The notes under the pieces are model-generated. The model saw only the letters and a program-made list of their open reading frames with translations, had not been told where the DNA came from and made no database searches. 13,053 nt of DNA from RYN-431 sp036388295 (lineage in GTDB: Bacteria > Planctomycetota > Phycisphaerae > Tepidisphaerales > Tepidisphaeraceae): positions 1-13,053 of the forward strand of contig DASVSC010000218.1 of NCBI GenBank assembly GCA_036388295.1. Reading direction: 5' to 3'. Below, in pieces: positions 7,065 to 13,053 of this stretch (its first letter is position 1; the number at the start of each line of letters is the position of its first letter). The position numbers and the translations under genes are program-made.

Positions 7065-8123
7065 TTATGACGGCTTTTTCGCGCCGTCCCGTTTGGCGAT
7101 CAGTTCTGGGAGCAGTCGGTCCAGGTGGCCCAAAGCGCGGTTGGCCCGCAAAATGCCGTCACCGTCGATGACAAACACCATTGGCACGCTGTTGACGAAC
7201 CAGCGCTTGCTGAATGTGCTCTCCAGGCCGTTGCCTTGGTAATAGTGGAGCCAGTTGAGGTCAGGGTTCGCGTCAAGATACGCCTTCAGGGCCGCCTCGC
7301 CGCCGTCGGCGGGTGAATCGTCGACCGACACGCTGATAAACTCCACGCCCTGCGGCTTGTAGGTCGCGTACTGACGTTTCAGCTCCGGAAATGCGGCGAC
7401 GCAGGGGGCGCACCAGGTGGCCCAAAAGTCGATGACGACGATCTTCCCTTTGAGGTCGCGCTGCAGGGAAATCTCTTTGCCGGTGCGAAAGTCTTTGAAG
7501 GTGAGGTCGAACGGCTTACCGATCTCCTTCGCCTGCTGCCGTTCGTCGAGAAGGCGGGCGGCCTCGCCGGACTTCGCATAATCCTTCAACAAGCGGTCTT
7601 CGATCGCCTGCCGCTCGGTGGCGTCGGCGGCTCGCATCGACAGTTCGTACAACGCCGGCGCGGCGGCAGAGTCCTTCGGGTCGGCGGCAATCAGATCATC
7701 AACCGCCTTCTTCGCGTCGGCAAAGGTGGTTTCCCCCTTCTCCAGACCACGGACGGATAAACCGGCGCGCGCGGAGCGGGCGGTCGGGACCAGATACGCC
7801 GGCCGGCCCTCGGCGACGACGGCATTGATCTGGCCGAGCGCGTCGGCCCAAGGCATTTGCGCCCATGCGCGCGTGAACAACGCGCGGGCGGAGCGGGCAA
7901 GAGCCGCTTCGTCCGCGGCGGGTTGACCGGCTTGCAGGGCGTGTGCCTCCCGCGCGAGAGCGTCCAGTTTCTCGGCGGCCGGGCCGCGCTGTGCGGCGTC
8001 GGCTACCCGCACCGCTTTTACGTCCGCGGTGATTTGCGCGATCGTGCGCTGGGCATGGGCGGCCGTAGTAAAGATCAGCACGGTGACAGCGGCAAGCGTA
8101 AGATTTCGCATCGTCTGATTCAT
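7065..8123 (-). CDS. exported TlpA/ResA-like thioredoxin-fold protein
   Basis: The protein is 352 residues counted from ATG at 8123. That start gives a clean signal peptide, MNQTMRNLTLAAV followed by a hydrophobic run, with likely cleavage after AHA at residue 24. The frame stays open to 8249, but this would put 42 polar residues before the signal and overlap the upstream gene. Residues 25-200 are Ala-rich and helical and belong to no family I recognise. Residues 204-345 form an AhpC/TSA-TlpA thioredoxin fold. The redox motif WCAPC is at 237-241 (Cys238, Cys241), after the strand VVIDFWAT, and the cis-proline is at about 314 in NSVPMVFVID. The role is presumably extracytoplasmic thiol-disulfide exchange, but the partner is unknown. 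The gene is 62 bp after the ThuA-like gene. No clear Shine-Dalgarno is seen. Confidence 0.9.
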   Translation of the reverse strand: MNQTMRNLTLAAVTVLIFTTAAHAQRTIAQITADVKAVRVADAAQRGPAAEKLDALAREAHALQAGQPAADEAALARSARALFTRAWAQMPWADALGQINAVVAEGRPAYLVPTARSARAGLSVRGLEKGETTFADAKKAVDDLIAADPKDSAAAPALYELSMRAADATERQAIEDRLLKDYAKSGEAARLLDERQQAKEIGKPFDLTFKDFRTGKEISLQRDLKGKIVVIDFWATWCAPCVAAFPELKRQYATYKPQGVEFISVSVDDSPADGGEAALKAYLDANPDLNWLHYYQGNGLESTFSKRWFVNSVPMVFVIDGDGILRANRALGHLDRLLPELIAKRDGAKKPS

Positions 8124-8154
8124 ACGCGGTTCGGGCACGAATGGCTGGAATCTA

Positions 8155-8170
8155 AGAAGGAAAACCTTCC
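8155..8170 (-). terminator. short hairpin after the ThuA-like gene
   Basis: On the - strand GAAGG-TTTT-CCTTC (8156-8169) lies about 16 nt after the ThuA stop and is followed by TTAGATT. The stem is only 5 bp, so termination here is doubtful and would at most be partial. Confidence 0.2.
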
Positions 8171-8185
8171 GCCAACTACAGAGGA

Positions 8186-8812
8186 TTACGCCTTCGCGTC
8201 GTCGCCGTTGATCGCCCAGCGGACACTGCGGCGGAAGATTTCCTGCCAAACCGGGTTCGATATGCCGCTGATCGCATGCCCGTGGGCCAAGTGTACGGTT
8301 CGGCCTTCGCCTTCGGCTTTGACGTACACCAGGGGCTGGCGGCTGCCGTTCATGTCGCCGTCGACCAGTGTGCGGTATGCGGCCAATGGCTTCAAGTCGT
8401 GGATTTCGTCGTCAATATCGAAATCGCTGATGCCTCGCGTGATGGCGTGATCGGCATCGACGATACGGGCGGCGTGCTTACCGATGACGCCGCCCTGCAC
8501 ACGGCTTCCGACGAGCGGCCCGATCAACGGCGAGGCGACATTCGTGTTCGCCGCCGTATGTAGGGTGACCAAACCGTGCCCGCGGCGCACGTAAGCGGCC
8601 AGGCGCGTGATGGCGTCGTCGGTGAAGAAGTCGCCGTCGGTAAAGACCACGACCGCGTCCGCACCGGCCAAGTCAATTTCGGCCGGCGACGCTTGCGCCG
8701 TGCGGACGCCGAGGCCGTCCTTTTCCAGCACGTCGGCAAGAATCTGCGCCGTCTGTGGGTAGTTGTGGTACGCGATTTGGCCGCCGAGGATCAGGAGGAC
8801 AGTGTGCATCAT
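8186..8812 (-). CDS. ThuA-like domain protein
   Basis: The protein is 208 residues with the class I glutamine amidotransferase-like fold of the ThuA family (trehalose-utilisation protein). HNYPQTAQILADVLE at about 16-30 is the typical first helix. Then come the strand AVVVFTDGDFF (53-63), the glycine-rich turn GHGLVTLHTAANT (78-90), HAITRGISDFDIDDEIH (122-138, family pattern H-ITRG-xDF-xxDE) and GRTVHLAHGH (170-179). The glutaminase Cys is absent, as is normal for ThuA. In general these proteins are tied to sugar metabolism, and many in planctomycetes are secreted. This one has no signal peptide, so it is predicted to be cytoplasmic. Substrate unknown. The start is ATG at 8812 (or the adjacent ATG at 8809), just after a TATAAA box. 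Confidence 0.88.
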   Translation of the reverse strand: MMHTVLLILGGQIAYHNYPQTAQILADVLEKDGLGVRTAQASPAEIDLAGADAVVVFTDGDFFTDDAITRLAAYVRRGHGLVTLHTAANTNVASPLIGPLVGSRVQGGVIGKHAARIVDADHAITRGISDFDIDDEIHDLKPLAAYRTLVDGDMNGSRQPLVYVKAEGEGRTVHLAHGHAISGISNPVWQEIFRRSVRWAINGDDAKA

Positions 8813-8817
8813 GTGCC

Positions 8818-8823
8818 TTTATA
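8818..8823 (-). promoter_or_regulatory. -10-like TATAAA immediately upstream of the ThuA-like gene
   Basis: On the - strand TATAAA ends 5 nt before the ATG at 8812, a spacing that would start the transcript at about the start codon. The bases between also include AAAGG, which could act as a weak Shine-Dalgarno sequence, so this case is less clear than hisH. Confidence 0.35.
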
Positions 8824-8824
8824 G

Positions 8825-8841
8825 GGTGGGCATCGCCCACC
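8825..8841. repeat. palindromic element GGTGGGC-ATC-GCCCACC
   Basis: This is a perfect 7-bp inverted repeat with a 3-nt centre, in the 65-bp gap between purH and the ThuA-like gene. There is no T-tract after it on the - strand. Sequences of this type (GGTGGGC...GCCCACC) recur as dispersed intergenic palindromes in some planctomycete and other GC-rich genomes; this is from memory. It may act as a weak terminator of purH. Confidence 0.5.
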
Positions 8842-8877
8842 GTCTGCCGTGTGGTTGTGGGTAAACACCTAAGGCAA

Positions 8878-10494
8878 TCAGTGTCGGAAGTGCCGACGGC
8901 CGGTGAAGATCAGGGCCGCGCCGCGTGCGTTGCAAAGGTCGATCGTTTCCTGGTCCCGCACGCTGCCGCCCGGCTGCACGATGGCCGTGACGCCCGCGTC
9001 CAGCAATAGCTTCGGGCCGTCGGCGAACGGGAAGAACGCGTCGCTCGCAGCCACCGCCCCCTTCGCCCGCTCGCCCGCCTTTTCAACGGCAATGCGGGCG
9101 GCCCCGACCCGGTCGACCTGCCCGCCGCCGATGCCGACCGTGGCCGAATCTTTGGCGATGACGATGGCGTTGCTCTTCACGTGCTTGCAGGCGAGCCAAG
9201 CGACTTTTAAGTCATTCACTTCTGCGGCCGTTGGCGCACGCGTGCCGACGGATTTCCATTCGGATTCGATGATGCCGACAAGGTCACTCTGCTGTGACAG
9301 CCGGCCGCCAACGATCGTGCGTTCGTGCATGAGACCGGCACCGAAAAGGCTGCCCATGCCCACGCGATGGAGTCGGCCAACGCGCTCTTCGGTAAACATC
9401 GGTCCGACTTCCAGCAGCCGCACATTCTTCCATCGCAATTTGAGCAGTTCCATTGCTTCGGGCTCGAACGACGGCGCGACGATCACTTCGAGAAACTTCT
9501 GTCCGGCCGTCAGCACTTCGGCCGCGGCGCGGTTCATTGGCACGTTGGTCGCGACAATGCCGCCGAACGCGGCAGTTGGGTCGGAGGCGTAGGCAGCGTC
9601 GATCGCCTCGGCCAAGACTCGGCCGCTCGCCACGCCGCAGGGCGTCGCGTGCTTGACGATGCATGCAGCCGGCCCGTCGAACTCTTTCACGCACGCCAAC
9701 GCGGCGTCGGCGTCGAGGACGTTGATGTAGCTCAACTCCTTACCGTGGTGCTGCGTCGCGTGAGCAACGCTGGCGGTCTTTGGGTGGTCTTGGCTGGGGA
9801 TCATGCTAGCGTGCTGGTGCGGGTTCTCGCCGTACCGGAGCTTGATCTCGCGCGACGGTTCGCCTGATGGCGACTCGCCCGAAATCTTCGCTTGGTGATA
9901 AATAAGATATTCAGAGATCGCGTTGTCGTAGCGGAATGTTTGAGTGAATGCGTTGGTCGCAAGCTTCATCCGGTGCTTGGCGCAGGTGGCCCCGTTGTGC
10001 TTACGGAGGTCGCCTAGGACTTTTTCATACTGCGCTGGAGCCGTTACGACAGCGACACTGGCATGATTTTTTGCCGCCGAGCGAACCATGCTCGGGCCGC
10101 CAATATCAATATTTTCGATGATCTCATCGAAAGTCACGTTTGGCTTGTTAACGGTTTCGACAAACGGATAGAGGTTGATCACGACTATGTCGATCGGCTC
10201 AATGCCATGTGCCTTGGCCGACGCCATGTGTTCAGGATTATCGCGCACCGCCAGCAGCGCGCCGTGGATTTTCGGGTGCAGCGTTTTCACGCGGCCGTCC
10301 ATCATTTCGGGGAAGCCGGTGACGTCGCTGACGTCGGTGACGGTCAAGCCCGCGTCGCGCAGGAACTTGGCGGTGCCGCCGGTGCTGAGAAGTGTGACGC
10401 CGAACTCTTGGACGAGGGCGGTCGCGAACTCGGCCAGGCCGGTCTTGTCCGACACACTGATCAGGGCTCGTTTGACGGGAACCAGGTCGCTCAT
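8878..10494 (-). CDS. purH: bifunctional AICAR formyltransferase/IMP cyclohydrolase
   Basis: This 538-residue protein is full length and carries out the last two steps of IMP synthesis. The N-terminal MGS-like IMP cyclohydrolase domain (about 1-200) has SVSDKTG (13-19), LLSTGGTAKFL (35-45), DGRVKTLHPKIHG (66-78) and NLYPF. The AICAR transformylase domain follows with LRYGENPHQ (219-227), the catalytic Lys281-His282 in VKHATPCG, DPTAAFGGIV (305-314), GIGGGQVDR (454-462), SDAFFPF (484-490) and the C-terminal GRRHFRH. GGGQVDR replaces the more usual GAGQMSR form, but the rest is canonical. The ATG at 10494 is preceded by TATACT seven bases upstream and no Shine-Dalgarno. It lies 42 bp after the PepSY gene and 65 bp before the ThuA-like gene. 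Confidence 0.98.
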   Translation of the reverse strand: MSDLVPVKRALISVSDKTGLAEFATALVQEFGVTLLSTGGTAKFLRDAGLTVTDVSDVTGFPEMMDGRVKTLHPKIHGALLAVRDNPEHMASAKAHGIEPIDIVVINLYPFVETVNKPNVTFDEIIENIDIGGPSMVRSAAKNHASVAVVTAPAQYEKVLGDLRKHNGATCAKHRMKLATNAFTQTFRYDNAISEYLIYHQAKISGESPSGEPSREIKLRYGENPHQHASMIPSQDHPKTASVAHATQHHGKELSYINVLDADAALACVKEFDGPAACIVKHATPCGVASGRVLAEAIDAAYASDPTAAFGGIVATNVPMNRAAAEVLTAGQKFLEVIVAPSFEPEAMELLKLRWKNVRLLEVGPMFTEERVGRLHRVGMGSLFGAGLMHERTIVGGRLSQQSDLVGIIESEWKSVGTRAPTAAEVNDLKVAWLACKHVKSNAIVIAKDSATVGIGGGQVDRVGAARIAVEKAGERAKGAVAASDAFFPFADGPKLLLDAGVTAIVQPGGSVRDQETIDLCNARGAALIFTGRRHFRH

Positions 10495-10501
10495 GTGCCG
10501 G

Positions 10502-10507
10502 AGTATA
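10502..10507 (-). promoter_or_regulatory. purH -10 element placed for a leaderless transcript
   Basis: On the - strand TATACT (5 of 6 to the -10 consensus) ends 7 nt before the purH ATG, within the 42-bp gap after the PepSY gene. Transcription from it would begin at or within a base or two of the start codon. The intervening CCGGCAC has no Shine-Dalgarno. No convincing -35 is seen. Confidence 0.45.
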
Positions 10508-10536
10508 TGGAAATGCCGCGCGGCGGCGAGTGGCCT

Positions 10537-11850
10537 CTATTCCGTGCGGGCCGAGAGCAGCACGCCACTTTCAAGCGGCGCGCCCGACGGCACCGGCTGC
10601 CGGCGGAACTTCACCCGCGCCAGCACCGGCCGGACCAGCCGGCGGTACGACAGGGCCAATCCCGTATAGACCAGTACCAGCGCCGCGACGCACGCCAGCG
10701 CGGCAATGCTGCGGCCGAAGTTGCCGAGGACTTCGCCGCGGTGCGTCGGGACGACCAGCATCCGCAGCCGGCGGCCGAGCGTGTTGTCGCCGAAGCTTTC
10801 CACCCGCGTCCGCTCGCCGGTCTGACGGCTGTAGTGGAGCGTGACGCGGTTGAACGGGACCGTAGTGTCGCCCTGGCTGACGACGAAGGAGACATTGCCC
10901 CGGCCGCCTTGGCCGCCTTCGCCGCCCTCTTCGCCTTCGCCGCGCCGGTTGCCGAGGCGCAGGTTGATCGACGTCCAGTTGGGGTTGTACGTGACCGCGT
11001 CGGCGAACAGATCGTTCAGCCCCTCGACGTTCAATGGCCGCGGGGCACGTTCGCCTTCACGTCGTTCTCCGCCCTCGCGATTGTTCTCGCGCCCGCCTTC
11101 GCGGTTGCCCTGCGGCTGGGCGTTCGCGGGGCGTTGCCGTTGCTCGCGCGGGGGCGGCGGTTGTTCGCCGACCGCGCGGTACAGCAGATTGCTCGCCCAG
11201 GTGTAGCTGATCACGTTCGCCGTCAGGGTGATGATCAGCAACGGCAGCAAGGCCCAGAAGCCCAGCGCGTTGTGCCAGTTCCAGTCGCGCGTTTTGCCCT
11301 TGAGGCGCAAGCTCGGCACCAGCACCGCGCGGATCGCCGGCCAACTGAACCGCCGCGGCATCCACAGCCAGAGGCCACTGACAATCAAGACAAGAAAGCC
11401 GACCGCCGCCGCCCCGGTGATGTTTCTGCCGAGCGAGCGCCAGTCGCCGCTCAGGGTCAGCTGGCGGTGCAATTCCAGGTTCGTGTGGAAGAAGCCGCGC
11501 AGGGCGGTCGCTTCGGTGCCGACTTTTTCGCCGGTGTAGGCATTGAGGTACGTGACGCGGTCGCGGCCGAATTGCACGGCCACCGGGTCGTTCGCACCGG
11601 CCGATACGGTCAGGGCGGTGGGCGTCGCGTCGGGCTGAATCTCTTTGGCCCGCTCCAGTAGTTCTTCGATCGACCACGGCGCGCTTTTAGCGTCCTTCGG
11701 CCCGGCCTCCACACGCTCGGCCCACGCGACGATCGGGCGTTCGAACGCCAGCACCAGCCCTGTGCCGGCCAGCAGCGCCACGCCGATCGCGACGACCAGA
11801 CCGATGACCAGATGCAGCCAGAAGATTGTTTTACGAAACAGCTTCATCAT
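10537..11850 (-). CDS. PepSY-associated transmembrane protein
   Basis: The protein is 437 residues with four predicted membrane segments at about 13-35, 146-164, 196-217 and 383-402, the plan of PepSY_TM/PiuB-like proteins. Family features include the first helix with His13 (FWLHLVIGLV), the segment H122-TNLELH128R, NWHNALGFW (191-199) at the start of the third helix, and THRGEVLGNFGR (369-380) before the fourth. These paired histidines suggest haem or metal binding. Relatives are often iron-regulated or act in siderophore and ferric reduction, but this copy has no such neighbour. The loop between helices three and four carries a Pro-Arg-Glu-Gly-Asn-rich stretch (about 231-271) and a Gly-Glu-rich one (302-318), both probably disordered. 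The start is ATGATG at 11850/11847 after GGAG (11855-11858). It lies 42 bp after the prepilin gene. Confidence 0.85.
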   Translation of the reverse strand: MMKLFRKTIFWLHLVIGLVVAIGVALLAGTGLVLAFERPIVAWAERVEAGPKDAKSAPWSIEELLERAKEIQPDATPTALTVSAGANDPVAVQFGRDRVTYLNAYTGEKVGTEATALRGFFHTNLELHRQLTLSGDWRSLGRNITGAAAVGFLVLIVSGLWLWMPRRFSWPAIRAVLVPSLRLKGKTRDWNWHNALGFWALLPLLIITLTANVISYTWASNLLYRAVGEQPPPPREQRQRPANAQPQGNREGGRENNREGGERREGERAPRPLNVEGLNDLFADAVTYNPNWTSINLRLGNRRGEGEEGGEGGQGGRGNVSFVVSQGDTTVPFNRVTLHYSRQTGERTRVESFGDNTLGRRLRMLVVPTHRGEVLGNFGRSIAALACVAALVLVYTGLALSYRRLVRPVLARVKFRRQPVPSGAPLESGVLLSARTE

Positions 11851-11892
11851 CGTGCTCCGACGTTGAGAATCAGCGCGAACGGCGGCAAGGCG

Positions 11893-12852
11893 TTAGTCGA
11901 TCTGCACGGTCGGGTAGTCGCCGAAAATGCGAACGCGGCGGCCTTCGAAGCCGGGGCCGAAGGGGTAGTACAGTTGCGAGTGGCTGGCGATCGGCTTGAC
12001 CGTAAGCCCGGCCGGCCACGGGCTGGGCGTCCAGGTCGCCCCGTCGGCGAGGTCCATGCCACTGGCCGTTACCGCAACCTTCGGGCGGATCGTGCCGACG
12101 TGGCCGTCGAGGAAGACGACGTTCGCGGTCTTGTTGTGGCGGAAGACGACGGTGCCCATGCGCGTCGCGTTGCCGCTGGTCGGCGCGGTGTCACGCCCCA
12201 GGCCCGGCCGAACGATCGGCCATTCCGGGTTGGCCGAATCGGTCGCGGTCGGGTCGTTCTGGTAGTCGGCGAACATCATGATCTTGGTCACGTCCATGTC
12301 GCCCGCGATCTTGAACGTCCGCGGCTTCACCCACCGCGAAGTAGCCGTCGTGACGCCGGCAGTCGTGGACATCAATGCGCCGTTCGAAAACGAGTTGACG
12401 TTGATGCCGATGCTGACCACCGGGTTGTAAGCCACACCCGCTTTGTTGGTGATCGTGTAATAGTCCGGCCGCGGGGCGAACGGGTGGGTGAAGTTGCCAA
12501 GCGTAGCGAGCCGGGTGTCGTTGTCCGACGGGCAACGCGTCAACCTTTCGGAGGCTTCGGACTGGTTCAGATACCGAATCACGCCGGCGTGAAAGTCGAA
12601 GACTTTGTGGGCATCGGGCATCACGTCGCGGTTGTCGTTCTGATACATCAGAGTCGCCGTCGCCCACTGCCGAAGCAACGACTTGCACTGAATCTGCTGC
12701 GCCGACGCCCGTGCCTTGTTGAGTGACGGCAGCAGAATGCTGACCAGCAGTGCGATGATGCCAATCACCACCAGCAGCTCCACCAGCGTGAAGGCGGATT
12801 GCCCACTCGTCCCGGGCTGGGGCTTAGACAACTTTCGAGCAGACAACGACAT
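11893..12852 (-). CDS. prepilin-type protein with H-X9-DG motif
   Basis: The protein is 319 residues. A 20-residue polar leader (MSLSARKLSKPQPGTSGQSA) is followed by the type IV prepilin methylation segment FTLVELLVVIGIIALLVSIL, with Glu25 as the expected Glu at +5. Cleavage would be after Ala20, where the consensus has Gly. LPSLNKAR follows directly. The C-terminal part has HNKTANVVFLDG at 239-250, which fits H-X9-DG exactly, as in the prepilin-type processing-associated H-X9-DG proteins abundant in planctomycetes and Verrucomicrobia. They are thought to be secreted pseudopilins or envelope proteins; function in this organism is unknown. No pilus assembly genes are nearby. Two cysteines (56, 107) are present. 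The start is ATG at 12852 after AAGGAG (12860-12865), seven bases upstream, a near-perfect Shine-Dalgarno. Confidence 0.93.
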   Translation of the reverse strand: MSLSARKLSKPQPGTSGQSAFTLVELLVVIGIIALLVSILLPSLNKARASAQQIQCKSLLRQWATATLMYQNDNRDVMPDAHKVFDFHAGVIRYLNQSEASERLTRCPSDNDTRLATLGNFTHPFAPRPDYYTITNKAGVAYNPVVSIGINVNSFSNGALMSTTAGVTTATSRWVKPRTFKIAGDMDVTKIMMFADYQNDPTATDSANPEWPIVRPGLGRDTAPTSGNATRMGTVVFRHNKTANVVFLDGHVGTIRPKVAVTASGMDLADGATWTPSPWPAGLTVKPIASHSQLYYPFGPGFEGRRVRIFGDYPTVQID

Positions 12853-12923
12853 CGCAGGGCTCCTTCACAATTTCCCGAACCGGCGGCCGATTGCCGGGAA
12901 CCAGCGGTTTCGACCGCCGTCCC

Positions 12924-12985
12924 TGTCAATCGTTCGGGCGAAGCATAATGAGACTGCGTCTCAATACAAGAGATTTTCTAGAAAT
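12924..12985. promoter_or_regulatory. AT-rich upstream region of the prepilin gene with two dyads
   Basis: This stretch is much more AT-rich than its surroundings and lies 70-135 bp upstream of the prepilin start. It contains TGAGAC-TGC-GTCTCA (12949-12963), a perfect 6-bp dyad, and the 10-bp palindrome TTTCTAGAAA (12975-12984). On the - strand TTGACA occurs at 12924-12929 but has no -10 at usual spacing. TATGCT (about 12941-12946) with TTGTAT upstream is another weak possibility. It is likely to hold the promoter, but no single one is convincing. Confidence 0.35.
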
Positions 12986-13053
12986 GTTTTATCGTGAGCG
13001 GCTTCTACCTCGCCGTCGCGGACGCGAGACGACGCGGCCTTCGGCGTGGCCGC
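12961..13053 (-). other. possible C-terminus of a gene running off the window
   Basis: On the - strand a frame is open from 13053 to TGA at 12961-12963, giving 30 residues ending TFLENLLY. The first half has high GC at codon third positions, as in the neighbouring genes, but the second half does not. A second - strand frame ending RRGRSRSR (stop about 12993) and an + strand frame from ATG 12984 are also open to the edge. The sequence does not decide between them, so no gene is claimed. Confidence 0.2.

Noticed and set aside
8124..8249. Upstream extension of the TlpA-like gene (start at 8249)
   Set aside because: It would place 42 polar residues before a clear signal peptide and overlap the ThuA-like gene by 64 bp. 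The ATG at 8123 puts the signal peptide at the N-terminus.
10515..10524. Palindrome GCCGCGCGGC between the PepSY gene and purH
   Set aside because: A 10-bp palindrome of only G and C is expected by chance in such DNA. There is no loop and no T-tract, so it is not listed as a terminator.
10063..11661. 532-codon open frame on the + strand
   Set aside because: It is antisense to purH and the PepSY gene, both of which have intact family motifs. The composition is Arg/Ala/Gln-rich with no recognisable domain.
12984..13053. ATG-initiated frame on the + strand running off the right edge
   Set aside because: The translation is Arg-rich, there is no ribosome binding site, and an antisense frame is open over the same bases. 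Too short to judge.

Overview
The window is GC-rich bacterial chromosome. It most likely comes from the Planctomycetota, perhaps Phycisphaerae or a relative. This is an inference from gene content: a type IV pilin-like protein with an H-X9-DG motif, an ABC permease with a very large soluble insert that is translationally coupled to a conserved unknown protein, a ThuA-like protein, and a BamA-type barrel that indicates a diderm envelope. No rRNA, tRNA, CRISPR array, insertion sequence or phage gene was seen. The content looks like core and housekeeping chromosome rather than a mobile island.

Layout. On the + strand are the 3' part of a BamA/Omp85 gene (1-1178) and a complete hisH (1278-1892). 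All other genes are on the - strand and converge on hisH. In transcription order they are: H-X9-DG prepilin-like protein (12852-11893), PepSY-associated membrane protein (11850-10537), purH (10494-8878), ThuA-like protein (8812-8186), TlpA/ResA-like thioredoxin (8123-7065), rpsU (6918-6721), ABC ATPase (6633-5752), ABC permease (5655-3667) and a conserved membrane-anchored protein of unknown function (3670-1928). The last two overlap by 4 bp.

Function. Two biosynthesis genes (hisH, purH) are related through AICAR, which the IGP synthase reaction releases and PurH consumes, but they are not adjacent. The three-gene ABC module at 6633-1928 is the most coherent unit and the most likely undescribed system. 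Its substrate cannot be told from sequence.

Signals. hisH, purH and the ThuA-like gene lack a clear Shine-Dalgarno sequence but have a -10-like hexamer ending 5-7 nt before the start codon, as expected for leaderless mRNAs. The prepilin, PepSY and rpsU genes have ordinary Shine-Dalgarno sequences instead. rpsU also has a good TTGAAC-17-TACGAT promoter. Two intergenic regions carry short tandem arrays (an octamer GACTNGCC and a heptamer TTCCCAC), each with inverted or partly inverted partner copies, which look like dispersed repeats.
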